Source of the DNA: Paludibacteraceae bacterium
GTDB lineage: Bacteria; Bacteroidota; Bacteroidia; Bacteroidales; Paludibacteraceae
Length of the DNA: 64,000 nt
Direction of reading: 5' to 3'
Assembly: GCA_017547145.1 (NCBI GenBank)
Contig: JAFYQJ010000002.1
Span: 30,541 to 94,540 of the forward strand
This document shows positions 53,821 through 63,373 of the stretch, one piece after another. Within the stretch, counting starts at the first letter, position 1. Each line of letters begins with the position of its first letter. The position numbers and the translations under genes are program-made. The notes under the pieces are model-generated. The model was not told the origin of the DNA and made no database searches. It was given only the letters and a program-made list of their open reading frames with translations.

Positions 53821-53850
53821 GAGTTTCAGTTTTTACTGAAACTCTTTTTT
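53821..53850 (+). terminator. Terminator after tRNA-Leu
   Basis: GAGTTTCAGT (53821-53830) pairs perfectly with ACTGAAACTC (53835-53844) around TTTT, followed by T6. It directly abuts an ATG at 53851. Confidence 0.85.
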
Positions 53851-53868
53851 ATGATAAAAATCAAACAA

Positions 53869-54597
53869 ATGGAAGAATATTTGCATACGTTATTATCTTC
53901 GTCAACATCACCTTATTTAACAGCTTTTATATTAGGTATTTTGATAAATATTAGTCCGTGTCCTTTGTGTACTAATATAACGGCTGTAAGTTATTTAAGT
54001 AAAGATATTGGAAATAGGAAAAAGGTTGTGTTGAATAGTTTTCTCTATATGTTGGGAAAAACGTTGGCCTATGTTGGATTGGGTTTAATTCTTTATTATA
54101 CAGCAAACATATTGAGTATTAGGGAATTTTTTGAGGAGTATGGAGAAAAAATTTTAGGTCCTATATTGGTATTAGTAGGAATATTATTGCTTGATATTAT
54201 TAAAATTCATAAGCACGATGAGCATTGTAATCATAAACATTTTTCTCCAAACAAGGCTTTTGGTGCATTAGGTTCGTTAGGTTTAGGGTTAACATTTGCT
54301 TTGGCGTTTTGTCCATATAGTGGTTTTATCTATTTTGGAATTTTGATACCGATGAGTATTGAGTATCAAAGTTTATTGTTGTTGTTGATATTCTCTGTAG
54401 CTACTGTTCTTCCTGTTTTTGTTATTGCGTGGTTATTGGCTTATGGTGTTTCTACTATTGCAAATATGAAAAATCGGTTGAATGTATTTGATTTTTGGAT
54501 TCGTAAAATAACAGCTATATTATTTATAATCGTTGGTTTATATGTTTGTTATGAAACGTTTTTTTGTGTAACTCATTGTTGTCATCATCATGGATGA
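53869..54597 (+). CDS. CcdA/DsbD-type membrane permease (ArsG-like)
   Basis: An integral membrane protein of 242 aa with seven predicted helices. The redox-type motif NISPCPLCTNITAVSYLSK lies in helix 1 (about 24-42) and a matching AFCPYSGFIYFGILIP in a middle helix. This is the CcdA/DsbD transporter layout, used to pass reducing power or, in ArsG-named members, arsenicals across the membrane. A histidine-rich loop (IHKHDEHCNHKHF) and a terminal THCCHHHG could bind metal. ATG 53869 was preferred over 53851, which lies directly on the terminator's T-run. It overlaps the NUDIX gene by 8 bases. Substrate uncertain. Confidence 0.75.
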   Translation: MEEYLHTLLSSSTSPYLTAFILGILINISPCPLCTNITAVSYLSKDIGNRKKVVLNSFLYMLGKTLAYVGLGLILYYTANILSIREFFEEYGEKILGPILVLVGILLLDIIKIHKHDEHCNHKHFSPNKAFGALGSLGLGLTFALAFCPYSGFIYFGILIPMSIEYQSLLLLLIFSVATVLPVFVIAWLLAYGVSTIANMKNRLNVFDFWIRKITAILFIIVGLYVCYETFFCVTHCCHHHG

Positions 54598-55138
54598 ATG
54601 GTTGCCAATAGTTGACAAAAATGGTAATGTTCAAGGTAGGGCGTTGCGTTCAATATGTCATAATGGTTCATTTTTGCTACATCCTGTAGTTCATTTGCAT
54701 TTGTTTAATTCAGAAGGGGAACTTTGCTTGCAAAAACGTGCTTCTACAAAAGATATTCAACCTAATAAATGGGACACAGCAGTAGGTGGTCATATTGGAG
54801 AAAACGAGTCGATAGAAGTAGCGTTAAAGAGGGAAACTTTTGAGGAATTAGGCGTAGAAAATTTTGTTTTCCAAAAAGCTTTTTCATATACATTTCGTTC
54901 TGCCGTAGAATACGAATTGATAAATGTTTTTGTGGCATGTTACGACGGACAAATAAACTTTGATGAACAAGAAATTTCTGATGTTCGGTTTTGGAATTTT
55001 AACGAGATAATTTCTATGAAGGGAAGCAATGTGTTTACCCCAAATTTTGAACAAGAGTTTGATCGATTACAAGAGTTTTTAATGTCAGAAAAACTTTCAA
55101 TCTTTCCCGATGCATTTTATACTCAATTCATCGGATAA
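54590..55138 (+). CDS. NUDIX hydrolase
   Basis: A 182-aa hydrolase acting on nucleoside-diphosphate-linked substrates. The NUDIX box GGHIGENESIEVALKRETFEELGV (about 63-86) is complete, with REXXEEXGV. The layout (WLPIVDKNGNVQGRALRSICH, LHLFNSEGELCLQKRA) resembles isopentenyl-diphosphate isomerase-like NUDIX proteins. The 3' end would overlap the extended comEC frame (-) by 42 bases. Confidence 0.88.
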   Translation: MDEWLPIVDKNGNVQGRALRSICHNGSFLLHPVVHLHLFNSEGELCLQKRASTKDIQPNKWDTAVGGHIGENESIEVALKRETFEELGVENFVFQKAFSYTFRSAVEYELINVFVACYDGQINFDEQEISDVRFWNFNEIISMKGSNVFTPNFEQEFDRLQEFLMSEKLSIFPDAFYTQFIG

Positions 55139-57121
55139 TCCTTTTATTCTTTTTTTGCAGTAAAAAGGCACACATTCGGAAATTGTAACTTCTTTGCTTA
55201 TTAAATTTGAAGTAAAAAGAGTGCTGTCTACATAAATTTTACGACCAATAACTAGGTTGTCTATTTCTATTGGTTTATTTATTGTTGTCTTTTTAGGAAG
55301 TGATTTGGTAAGGCATAAATATCGCTTGTCGTTACAAACAATAGCTGTTTGGTGTAAAACAGAATCTGCTATGAATATAGGTGTAGTAGTCTGTTTTTTT
55401 AGTCAAAATGTGTTAGCAAGCTTTTGTGCTTCGGTAGAGTCGTTTGTGATGACAATATTTTCATTGCCAGATACAAAATTGATGATATTAGCTTTGTTGT
55501 GTTTAAAAATAACAACTTCTTGTGTAGTGAAGTTTTGGTAATGATTGTATAGCCTGAAAGAACAAAATGTAACCATAAGAATCAGTATTGTTAAAATTGA
55601 TGCAAAATTTTTTTTCTCACACCAAATTATTGCAACTATTACAATGGAATAAAGAATTAGGGTTTCTTCTTTGCTGATGTAGAGTGTAGTTAAGGCATTG
55701 GGAAGATGTTCAATTCCCGAAATTCCTAAATAAAGGAACTTTAAAGTATAATTAAGAATAAATGCAATAGAAGCACCTATGTAAGGGATAAAGGATGTTA
55801 AGAATAATGTAATGGCAAGATATATTAAGATAGATGCAGCAGGTATTACTATAAAGTTGGATAAAAGGAAATAGTTTGGAAATTGATGGAAATAGTACAT
55901 TGCAAAAGGTGCAGTTCCAATCTGTGCAACAATAGAAACACAAGTTAAATCCCAACACCATTTTAAAATTTTATTTTTTGGATGCCATAGATTTGCAAAT
56001 TTAGGTTGAAAATAAACAATAGCAATAACGGCACAATAACTCAATTGAAAACCAACTTCTAATAAAAATGAGGGATTGATAAGGAGTAGTACAAATGCAG
56101 AAAAGAAAATAGTATTATAGATGGAGGATTGTCTATTGAAAATGTTTGCGAAAGCAACTAATGAAAACATAAGTGTAGCACGACATACAGAAGGAGAAAG
56201 TCCTGTAATAAATGCGAAAATCCATAGTAATAAAATGATAAGTAGATTTTTGAAAATATTTCGTTTCCTACCTTCTCCTAATGGTTTAAGAAATATACCA
56301 AGCACAACAAAAATAATACCCACATGTAGTCCACTTACAGCAAGTACATGCATAGCCCCTGTAGTACTAAAACTTTCTCTCAATTCAGGAGATAAAGCAT
56401 CTTTATAACCTAAAGTTAGTGCTGCAATTATACCGAATTCATTGTCTTTTATTCCAAATTTTTTATAAATGTTTAGAAGGTGAGAACGACTTTTTTCAGC
56501 TATTGAAAATAATGAAATGTCTTTTTCGTGTGTTATATGTTGCCACATGTTAGTTTTACAATATGCAGTAACTTCAATGCCTTTGCGTTTAAGATAATCT
56601 TTGTAGTTGAAAGCTTCAGGATTGTTATAATTTTTTGGCTCATTGAAGCTGGTTTGCATAATTATAACATCACCTCTTTTTAATAACGTAGAAAGACTGT
56701 CTTTTTCAAGATAAATAATAGCTTTTTTGTTTATTTCTTTTATACTAGAACTGTCTTGTAATGAAATAACATTAGCTTTTATCATTGTAGATTTTGGTTT
56801 GTCAATAGGTTGTTCTATTATTTTTACTATAAAAAAGCCTTGTTTGTTTTTATATGGGAATGAACTACTTTCTAATTGTTTATGCGTTAAAAAACCACCA
56901 ATTGAAAAAAGAGTTAAAAAGGTTGCTAAACCAAAAATCCAATTATAATGAAAAATTAATTGCTCTTTTTTTTGTAGAAAGAAAAGTACAAATAGTACAA
57001 CGCCAATTAGAAATAAGGATAATAGCCACCAAATAGAAATATTGAAAAAACTCGCAATTATTCCAATGGAAAGGGCTACTGTGAGTCTAAAAAATGGGGT
57101 GTTATGAAGGAAGTTTTTCAT
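55097..57121 (-). pseudogene. comEC: ComEC/Rec2 DNA-uptake channel gene interrupted by an in-frame TGA
   Basis: Inner-membrane DNA-transport channel. An uninterrupted frame of 572 codons (57121-55406) is followed by TGA at 55403-55405, and the same frame stays open for 101 more codons to a stop at 55097-55099. Those codons continue like a ComEC tail (LKKQTTTPIF, KPIEIDNLVIGR). With TGA read as TGG (Trp) the protein would be about 673 aa, close to the usual length. The N-terminal part has about ten helices, the DUF4131-type start, and the competence block MHVLAVSGLHVGIIFVV with TGLSPSVCRATLMFS. The final soluble domain is cut short. ATG 57121 sits directly after a terminator-like T-run. Confidence 0.75.
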
Positions 57122-57126
57122 AAAAA

Positions 57127-57171
57127 AAGAGAGTCGAAATACGGATATGTGAATATCTCGAAAACGACTCT
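57127..57171 (-). terminator. Hairpin between queA and comEC
   Basis: GAGTCG (57131-57136) pairs with CGACTC (57165-57170), extended by A/T pairs, with an inner GATAT/ATATC stem. On the minus strand it comes before a T-run that runs into the comEC ATG at 57121. Confidence 0.6.
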
Positions 57172-57192
57172 TTTTTTGGATGTATTAAAGAA

Positions 57193-58245
57193 TTAATCAA
57201 TAATTAGCATAGCGTCGCCATAAGAACCAAAGCGATAATTTTCTTTGATTGCAACTTCATAGGCATTCATTATTAAATCAAATCCACCAAATGCAGTTGC
57301 AACCATAAGTAATGATGAATATGGAAGGTGGAAGTTTGTAATAAGGCTATTTGCTACAGAAAAATTATAGGGAGGGAAAATAAATTTATTAGTCCATCCC
57401 TCGTATGGTTTTATGCGTCCATTTGTAGTAGCTGCTGTTTCTAATGCTTTGATTGTAGAGATACCTACTGCACAAATTTTATTTTTATTGTCTTTGGCTT
57501 TGTCAATAATAGATGTTATATTCTCATCGATGAAGAGTTGTTCTGAGTCCATTTTATGTTTAGTAAGGTCTTCTACATCTATAGAGCGGAAATTTCCTAA
57601 TCCAAAATGTACGGTAACATAGCCAGTTTCTATACCTTTGATTTCAAGTCTTTTGAAAAGTTCACGACTAAAATGAGCACCTGCCATTGGAGCGACAACA
57701 GCACCTTCGTTTTTTGCAAAAATAGTTTGATAACGAGCAGCGTCAAGTTCTTCAACACTACGATTGATTGTTTTTGGTAATGGAGTTTCGCCTAATGAGA
57801 ATAAAACTCGTTTGAATTCATCATGATCTCCATCAAAAAGGAAACGTAAAGTACGTCCTCTTGATGTTGTATTGTCAATAACTTCGGCTACTAATTCGTC
57901 ATTTTCTCCAAAATAAAGTTTGTTCCCAATACGAATTTTTCTTGCGGGATCAACTAAAACATCCCATAGTCGCATCTCTTCGTTCAATTCTCGCAACAAG
58001 AAAACCTCTATTTTTGCACCTGTTTTTTCTTTATTTCCATACAACCTAGCAGGGAAAACTTGCGTGTCATTAAAAACTAAAACATCGTTTTCGTCAAAAT
58101 ATTCAAGAATGTCTTTAAATATTTTATGCTCTATTTCGCCAGTTTTTTTATGTACAACCATTAAGCGAGATTCATCACGATGTTCAGTAGGATAAAGTGC
58201 AATTTGATTTTCTGGTAATTTGAATTTGAATTTTGAGAGTTTCAT
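57193..58245 (-). CDS. queA: S-adenosylmethionine:tRNA ribosyltransferase-isomerase
   Basis: Adds the cyclopentenediol-forming ribosyl group to preQ1 in tRNA (queuosine pathway). ATG 58245 gives [31 protein letters not shown]; a start at 58269 adds only a short unconserved stretch. The 350-aa protein has [22 protein letters not shown], the [10 protein letters not shown] and [10 protein letters not shown] blocks and the C-terminal [23 protein letters not shown]. It has its own promoter, and truB follows in the reverse direction of coordinates. Confidence 0.95.
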   Translation of the reverse strand: MKLSKFKFKLPENQIALYPTEHRDESRLMVVHKKTGEIEHKIFKDILEYFDENDVLVFNDTQVFPARLYGNKEKTGAKIEVFLLRELNEEMRLWDVLVDPARKIRIGNKLYFGENDELVAEVIDNTTSRGRTLRFLFDGDHDEFKRVLFSLGETPLPKTINRSVEELDAARYQTIFAKNEGAVVAPMAGAHFSRELFKRLEIKGIETGYVTVHFGLGNFRSIDVEDLTKHKMDSEQLFIDENITSIIDKAKDNKNKICAVGISTIKALETAATTNGRIKPYEGWTNKFIFPPYNFSVANSLITNFHLPYSSLLMVATAFGGFDLIMNAYEVAIKENYRFGSYGDAMLIID

Positions 58246-58293
58246 ATTTAATAATATTTTTATTTGCAAATAAATAATGTTTTAAAAAACGTA

Positions 58294-58301
58294 CAAATAT
58301 A
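58294..58301 (-). promoter_or_regulatory. -7 box TATATTTG upstream of queA
   Basis: Minus-strand TATATTTG (plus-strand CAAATATA) 49 bases upstream of the queA ATG, in the 64-base gap to truB. Confidence 0.55.
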
Positions 58302-58309
58302 ATGTATTT

Positions 58310-59017
58310 TTATGAGTTGTCTTGTTCTTGCGAATTTTGCGTTTTATATTTTTCTTCGAAATCTTCAATGTTCAAGCAGTCGTTTAAAGTGACATTACCT
58401 ATCTTTGTTCGTTTTAGAGCAGTAAGGTAAGCTCCGCTATTAAGGGCAGTCCCAATATCTCGTGCTAAAGCTCTTATGTATGTTCCTTTGCTGCAAACAA
58501 TTCTTAATTCTAGTTTAGGTAAATCAAAATTTAATACCTCAATTTCATCAATAACAAGTGGTTTTGATTTTAAATTTACAGTTTCACCATTTCTCGCGTA
58601 TTTATATGCTCGCTTTCCGTCAATTTTTACAGCAGAAAATAATGGTGGAGTTTGCATTATTTCACCTATAAATTGAGGAAGAACTTCGTTTATCATTTCT
58701 TTGGTAATGTGCTCGTATGGGAATGTTTGGTCTACTTCGTGTTCCATATCAAACGAAGGAGTCGTGGCACCAAGTTGAAGTGTAGCTATATATTCTTTAG
58801 TTTGATATTGAAACGACTCAATTTTTTTTGTTGCTTTTCCAGTGCAAATAATCATTACGCCAGTAGCTAAAGGATCCAAAGCTCCTGCATGACCAACCTT
58901 TAATTTTTTTATACCAAATGCTTTGGATATAATCCAACGAATTCTCCCTACAAGTCGGAATGAAGTCCAAGTGTAAGGTTTGTTAAAATATAGTATTTCT
59001 CCCGACTCAAAATCCAT
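58310..59017 (-). CDS. truB: tRNA pseudouridine(55) synthase
   Basis: Makes pseudouridine 55 in the T loop of tRNAs. The 235-aa protein has YFNKPYTWTSFRLV near the N-terminus, the catalytic Asp in VGHAGALDPLATGVMIIC (about 41-58), PLFSAVKIDGKRAYKYARNG and VCSKGTYIRALARDIG. The C-terminal PUA-type extension of the E. coli enzyme is absent, as in other short members. It follows uppP by 4 bases. Confidence 0.95.
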   Translation of the reverse strand: MDFESGEILYFNKPYTWTSFRLVGRIRWIISKAFGIKKLKVGHAGALDPLATGVMIICTGKATKKIESFQYQTKEYIATLQLGATTPSFDMEHEVDQTFPYEHITKEMINEVLPQFIGEIMQTPPLFSAVKIDGKRAYKYARNGETVNLKSKPLVIDEIEVLNFDLPKLELRIVCSKGTYIRALARDIGTALNSGAYLTALKRTKIGNVTLNDCLNIEDFEEKYKTQNSQEQDNS

Positions 59018-59021
59018 TTTC

Positions 59022-59861
59022 TTAAATCAATGAAAATATTAATGTCGCAATTCCAATTATAGCACAATAAATGGCAAAGTAGATTAGTTTCCCTTTTTTT
59101 ACAATATTAATCATCACTTTACATGCTAGGCATCCTGATAAAAATGCTGCTAAAAAACCAACAATTAATGCGGTAGTAGAAATATTACAAAATGCTTCAG
59201 AGAAACCATTTGTAAAAATTTTCACAACATCTAGTAATGCTTCTCCTAAAATAGGAGGTATAACCATTAAAAAAGAGAATTGGGCTAGTTGTTCTTTTTT
59301 ATTTCCTATTAAGATTCCTGTTGCTATTGTTGTGCCGGAGCGTGATAGTCCGGGTAAGCATGCTAGTGCTTGCGAAAGTCCTATTATTAAAGCATCCCAA
59401 ACTGATATGTACTCTTTTTGGCGTGGTTTCGTGTAATAAGAAAAAGTTAAAAGTAATGCTGTAATAATCAGGCATATGCCTACTATAATGATGTTGGAAA
59501 ATGTTGCTTCTATTGCGTCTTTGAAGCATATCCCAACAATACCGATAGGTATCATCGATATAAAAATATTTAAAGCATAATTTTGTTCATTGTTTAGAAA
59601 GTGAACTGCTCCTTTATAGTCGCTTTTTGCATTTTTAAAGTTGAATAATCCTTTGAATAACCAAACGATTTCTTTATTTAAAATTATTAGAGTACTAAAT
59701 ACTGTTGCTATATGAACAACAACAGCGAAAGGAAGGGTAGTTTCGGGATCGGTAATCCCAAAAAGTGCTGAACCTATCATTAAATGTCCGCTACTACTAA
59801 CAGGAAGATATTCGGTCAGTCCTTGTAGTATTCCAAGAGCAAGAGCTTCTAACCAAGTCAT
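59022..59861 (-). CDS. uppP: Undecaprenyl-diphosphatase
   Basis: Recycles the undecaprenyl carrier lipid for cell-wall synthesis (BacA family), 279 aa. The signature [17 protein letters not shown] (about 15-31) and the second block [18 protein letters not shown] (about 165-182) are complete, in a protein with eight hydrophobic segments. It overlaps the DUF3098 gene by ATGA and leads into truB. Confidence 0.95.
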   Translation of the reverse strand: MTWLEALALGILQGLTEYLPVSSSGHLMIGSALFGITDPETTLPFAVVVHIATVFSTLIILNKEIVWLFKGLFNFKNAKSDYKGAVHFLNNEQNYALNIFISMIPIGIVGICFKDAIEATFSNIIIVGICLIITALLLTFSYYTKPRQKEYISVWDALIIGLSQALACLPGLSRSGTTIATGILIGNKKEQLAQFSFLMVIPPILGEALLDVVKIFTNGFSEAFCNISTTALIVGFLAAFLSGCLACKVMINIVKKGKLIYFAIYCAIIGIATLIFSLI

Positions 59862-60070
59862 TTTTTCTTATATAAAATTCCAATAATCATTAAAACGAAA
59901 CCTCCAAGAACAATTATTGGAGCTAGGGTTATTCTGCGAAAACTGAAAATGTCGGGATTAAATTCTGTAGATGTAGAGCTACCATACATTAATACAAAGC
60001 CTAGTAGTATACATAAAATAGCAATACCAACTATAATGTAATTTGTTTTAGAGAAACAACTATTTTTCAT
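59858..60070 (-). CDS. DUF3098 membrane protein
   Basis: A 70-aa protein with two hydrophobic helices ([19 protein letters not shown], about 11-29; [19 protein letters not shown], about 50-68) separated by [12 protein letters not shown], the classic DUF3098 pattern. In Bacteroidales this gene sits between ftsX and uppP, as here. Function unknown; a link to cell division or envelope synthesis is suggested by position only. Confidence 0.8.
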   Translation of the reverse strand: MKNSCFSKTNYIIVGIAILCILLGFVLMYGSSTSTEFNPDIFSFRRITLAPIIVLGGFVLMIIGILYKKK

Positions 60071-60078
60071 ATCGTTAT

Positions 60079-60954
60079 TTAATAATAAAGTTTGTCGGTA
60101 GTAGTTCGTATATATTTGTTAACTGCAAAAAGAGCAGAAAACCATGTAATGAAAATGCCAACTATAAAAATGCATCCTGCAATAGGGATTAAGTATTCAG
60201 TAGATAAAAATTCTTTAAAAAGTGTATAATCTTTTTGTAGATAAAATATCGCACCAACTAGAGCTCCAAAAGCAAGAAAACTAGCAATGATTCCTGTGTA
60301 AATAGATTGCCAAATAAAAGGTCTACGAATAAAACTTGGCTTTGCACCAACAAGTTTCATTGTATTGATAATAAAACGCTTTGAGTAAATAGAAAGGCGT
60401 ATTGTATTGTTCATTAGAACAATGGCGATAAACAAAAGTACAGCAACAATACAAGTGAAAATAAATCTAATTCGATAGATATTTTGATTTAATAGCTGAA
60501 GGATGTCTTTTTGGTATGAAACATCGAAAATTATATCAAAGGTTTGTAGTCGTTGTGAAATATTTTTTAAGCTATCATTGTGGGCATAAGCTGCTTGCAT
60601 TTTAAGTTCGTACGAAGCTAACAATGGATTGAAACCTAAAAAAGAAGAAGGATCTTCGCCTAAATCATTTATATATTCATTTAGAGCATCTTCTTTGCTA
60701 ATGTATTGGTACGATTTTATATATGGAGCTATAGAAAGATAGTTTTCTAATCGCTCTTTTTCAATATCATTTGTGGAGTCTCTTAAAATAAGTGTAACTG
60801 CTACATTTTCCCTTGTTTGAATAGAAATTTTATTGGCTAAAATAAAGGTAAAGGCTAAAAGACCTATTACAAATAAAACTAATGTTATGCTAAAAGTAGT
60901 AGTGATTCTCATATTGGAGAATCGGAGGTTATTTTTGTTGTGTATTTTAGGCAT
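60079..60954 (-). CDS. ftsX: Cell division protein FtsX
   Basis: Inner-membrane partner of FtsE, 291 aa. ATG 60954 (MPKIHNKNNLRFSNMRITTTFSITLVLFV) was chosen because the longer frame from 61011 covers the promoter. One helix near residue 25, a large periplasmic domain (about 45-155; ENVAVTLILRDSTNDIEKERLENYL, YISKEDALNEYINDLGED) and three helices (about 175-195, 225-245, 260-280) follow the FtsX layout. It leads the ftsX-DUF3098-uppP-truB operon. FtsE is not in the window. Confidence 0.92.
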   Translation of the reverse strand: MPKIHNKNNLRFSNMRITTTFSITLVLFVIGLLAFTFILANKISIQTRENVAVTLILRDSTNDIEKERLENYLSIAPYIKSYQYISKEDALNEYINDLGEDPSSFLGFNPLLASYELKMQAAYAHNDSLKNISQRLQTFDIIFDVSYQKDILQLLNQNIYRIRFIFTCIVAVLLFIAIVLMNNTIRLSIYSKRFIINTMKLVGAKPSFIRRPFIWQSIYTGIIASFLAFGALVGAIFYLQKDYTLFKEFLSTEYLIPIAGCIFIVGIFITWFSALFAVNKYIRTTTDKLYY

Positions 60955-60980
60955 TTTAGTTGGTTTTTTATAAAGATTTG

Positions 60981-60988
60981 CAAATATA
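60981..60988 (-). promoter_or_regulatory. Promoter of ftsX (-7 TATATTTG, -33 TTG)
   Basis: Minus-strand TATATTTG with TTG exactly 20 bases upstream (plus-strand CAA 61009-61011), 26 bases before the chosen ftsX ATG. It decides the shorter start. Confidence 0.7.
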
Positions 60989-61054
60989 AGTGTTTTGTAC
61001 TGAAAAGTCAATTTTTAATAATTAAAATAACTTGTTGTTTAAGTAGAAAGTTTG

Positions 61055-61062
61055 TATCTTTG
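61055..61062 (+). promoter_or_regulatory. Promoter of rpsA (-7 TATCTTTG, -33 TTG)
   Basis: TATCTTTG with TTG at 61032-61034, exactly 20 bases upstream, 48 bases before the rpsA ATG. Confidence 0.75.
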
Positions 61063-61110
61063 CACAAATTTTAATACATAATGTCTAACCCACTTTTAAA
61101 AAATTAAAAA

Positions 61111-63024
61111 ATGGAAGAATTTAAAGAAAAAAATGGTGTAGTTCCAGCTAGTGATTTCGACTGGGATGCATTTGAAAAAGGATCGGTTGTTTCTGCTGAA
61201 GAAAAAGCTGAATTAACCAAAATGTATGACGACACTTTAAACACTGTGAAGGATAAAGAAGTCGTTGAAGGTACTATTATCTCGATGAATAAACGAGAGG
61301 CAGTTGTAAACATCGGTTTTAAATCAGATGGTATTGTTTCGATGAGCGAATTCCGTTACAATCCTGATTTGAAAGTAGGAGATAAGGTAGAAGTTTACAT
61401 CGAAAGCCAAGAAGATAAAAAAGGACAATTAATCCTTTCTCACAAACAAGCTCGTGCTACTCGTTCATGGGATCGTGTAAACGAAGCTTTGGATAATGAT
61501 GAAATAATTAAAGGTTATGTTAAATGCCGTACAAAAGGCGGTATGATTGTTGATGTGTTTGGTATAGAAGCGTTCTTGCCTGGCTCACAAATCGACGTTA
61601 AACCTATTCGTGACTACGATGTGTTTGTTGGTAAGACAATGGAATTTAAAGTCGTAAAAATTAATCACGAATTTAGAAATGTTGTTGTTTCTCACAAAGC
61701 TCTTATCGAAGCTGAACTAGAACAACAAAAGAAAGAAATTATCAGCAAATTGGAAAAAGGACAAATCCTTGAAGGTATTGTTAAGAATATTTGTTCTTAT
61801 GGTGTATTTATTGATTTGGGCGGTGTTGATGGTTTGATTCATATTACAGACCTTTCTTGGGAAAGAGTAGTAAACCCAGAAGAAATTGTTCATTTAGACG
61901 AAAAAATAAATGTTGTTATTCTTGATTTTGATAATGAAAAGAAACGTATTGCTTTAGGTTTAAAACAATTAACTCCTCATCCTTGGGATGCTTTGGATGC
62001 TAATTTGCAAGTTGGTGACAAAGTAAATGGTAAAGTTGTTGTTATGACTGACTACGGAGCATTTATCGAAATAGCTCCTGGTGTTGAAGGTTTGATTCAC
62101 GTTTCTGAAATGAGCTGGAACCAACATCTGCGCAGTGCTCAAGATTTCTTGAAAGTTGGCGATGATGTTGAAGCTGTTATTTTGACTTTGGATCGCGATG
62201 AACGTAAAATGTCGCTTGGTATTAAACAATTAAAAGAAGATCCATGGTTGACTATTGACGAAAAATATGCAGTAGGCTCTAAACATCAAGCTAAAGTTCG
62301 TAATTTTACAAACTTTGGTGTGTTTGTTGAAATTGAAGAAGGTATCGATGGTTTGATTCATATTTCAGATTTAAGCTGGACAAGCAAAATTAAACACCCA
62401 TCAGAATTTACTCATGTAGGTGCTGAAATAGAAGTGGTTGTTCTTGAAATCGATAAAGAAAATCGTCGTTTGAGCTTAGGTCACAAACAATTGGAAGAAA
62501 ATCCTTGGGATGTATTTGAAACAATATTTACTGTTGGAAGTATGCACGAAGGTGTTATTACTGAAATGGTAGATAAAGGTGCTGTTGTTGAATTGCCTTA
62601 TGGTGTAAAAGGTTTTTCTACTCCAAAACATTTGGTTAAAGAAGATGGAAACCAAGCAAAACAAGAAGAAAAACTACAATTCAAGGTAATTGAGTTCAAT
62701 AAAGATGCAAAACGCATTATTGTTTCTCATAGCCGTGTATTTGAGGATGCTCAAAAAGCAGCAGTTGTAGAAGAAACTCCTAAAAAGGCTCGCAAATCTA
62801 AAAAAGAAGCAGAACCAGTTATCGAAAAAACAACTTTAGGAGATTTGGATATCCTATCGGAATTGAAAGATAAAATGGTAGCAGATGCAAAAAATGCATT
62901 GGAAGAAAAGGAAGCTAAAAAAGCAACTAAAAAAGCCAAAAAAGAGGTAGAAGAAGGTGCTGAAGAAAAACCAGCAAAGAAAGCTACTAAAAAGGCTGCT
63001 AAAAAAGACGAAGCTGCAGAATAA
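61111..63024 (+). CDS. rpsA: 30S ribosomal protein S1
   Basis: mRNA-binding ribosomal protein of 637 aa with six S1 domains: EGTIISMNKREAVVNIGF, KGYVKCRTKGGMIVDVFG, EGIVKNICSYGVFIDLGG, NGKVVVMTDYGAFIEIAP, QAKVRNFTNFGVFVEIEE and EGVITEMVDKGAVVELPY. It has an acidic N-terminal extension (about 1-50) and a Lys/Ala/Glu-rich C-terminal tail (EEKEAKKATKKAKKEVEEG and following), both longer than in E. coli S1 (557 aa). High expression is expected. The rpsA promoter is the best one in the window. Confidence 0.96.
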   Translation: MEEFKEKNGVVPASDFDWDAFEKGSVVSAEEKAELTKMYDDTLNTVKDKEVVEGTIISMNKREAVVNIGFKSDGIVSMSEFRYNPDLKVGDKVEVYIESQEDKKGQLILSHKQARATRSWDRVNEALDNDEIIKGYVKCRTKGGMIVDVFGIEAFLPGSQIDVKPIRDYDVFVGKTMEFKVVKINHEFRNVVVSHKALIEAELEQQKKEIISKLEKGQILEGIVKNICSYGVFIDLGGVDGLIHITDLSWERVVNPEEIVHLDEKINVVILDFDNEKKRIALGLKQLTPHPWDALDANLQVGDKVNGKVVVMTDYGAFIEIAPGVEGLIHVSEMSWNQHLRSAQDFLKVGDDVEAVILTLDRDERKMSLGIKQLKEDPWLTIDEKYAVGSKHQAKVRNFTNFGVFVEIEEGIDGLIHISDLSWTSKIKHPSEFTHVGAEIEVVVLEIDKENRRLSLGHKQLEENPWDVFETIFTVGSMHEGVITEMVDKGAVVELPYGVKGFSTPKHLVKEDGNQAKQEEKLQFKVIEFNKDAKRIIVSHSRVFEDAQKAAVVEETPKKARKSKKEAEPVIEKTTLGDLDILSELKDKMVADAKNALEEKEAKKATKKAKKEVEEGAEEKPAKKATKKAAKKDEAAE

Positions 63025-63045
63025 TATAATTCTATAGTATTTCTC

Positions 63046-63074
63046 AAGGAGAACACATAAAAAGTGTTCTCCTT
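63046..63074 (+). terminator. Terminator after rpsA
   Basis: AAGGAGAACAC (63046-63056) pairs perfectly with GTGTTCTCCTT (63064-63074), followed by T4. Confidence 0.88.
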
Positions 63075-63288
63075 TTTTAATACTGTTCTTAGAGTAAAAA
63101 TGTGAATTTTTGCGTTTAAAACTGAACCATAACGTATTAAACAGAAAATATCGGAAATGTTTTGCAAAGAATTGCAAGGTAATGAAATAGAATGGGTATC
63201 TATCATCACTCTTGGTTTTGACGCAGAAAGTTAGGATTACCGACAAGTAGAAGACAAAATCGAGGGTTGAAACTATAAAATGCACTAC
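63075..63288. other. Non-coding stretch, possible relic
   Basis: No gene is supported in the 349-base gap apart from the two terminators. The only notable reading frame is a 25-codon one (63157-63234, MFCKELQGNEIEWVSIITLGF then DAES and stop), which could be a fragment of a decayed gene. The base composition is like the genome and unlike the adjacent regulator gene. Confidence 0.4.
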
Positions 63289-63331
63289 AAGTCGTAATAA
63301 TGTGCCCGTACAAGGCTCATTATTACGACTT
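63289..63331. terminator. Bidirectional terminator left of the regulator
   Basis: AAGTCGTAATAATG (63289-63302) pairs with CATTATTACGACTT (63318-63331), 14 bp, followed by T-run; it would end the minus-strand regulator gene. Confidence 0.75.
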
Positions 63332-63373
63332 TTTTTAAATTGCAATATGCAAAACGAATTTAAGTTTTACATA

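Noticed and set aside
55257..55541. A + strand reading frame of 94 codons
   Set aside because: It lies opposite the comEC tail, has no promoter and no recognisable protein features.
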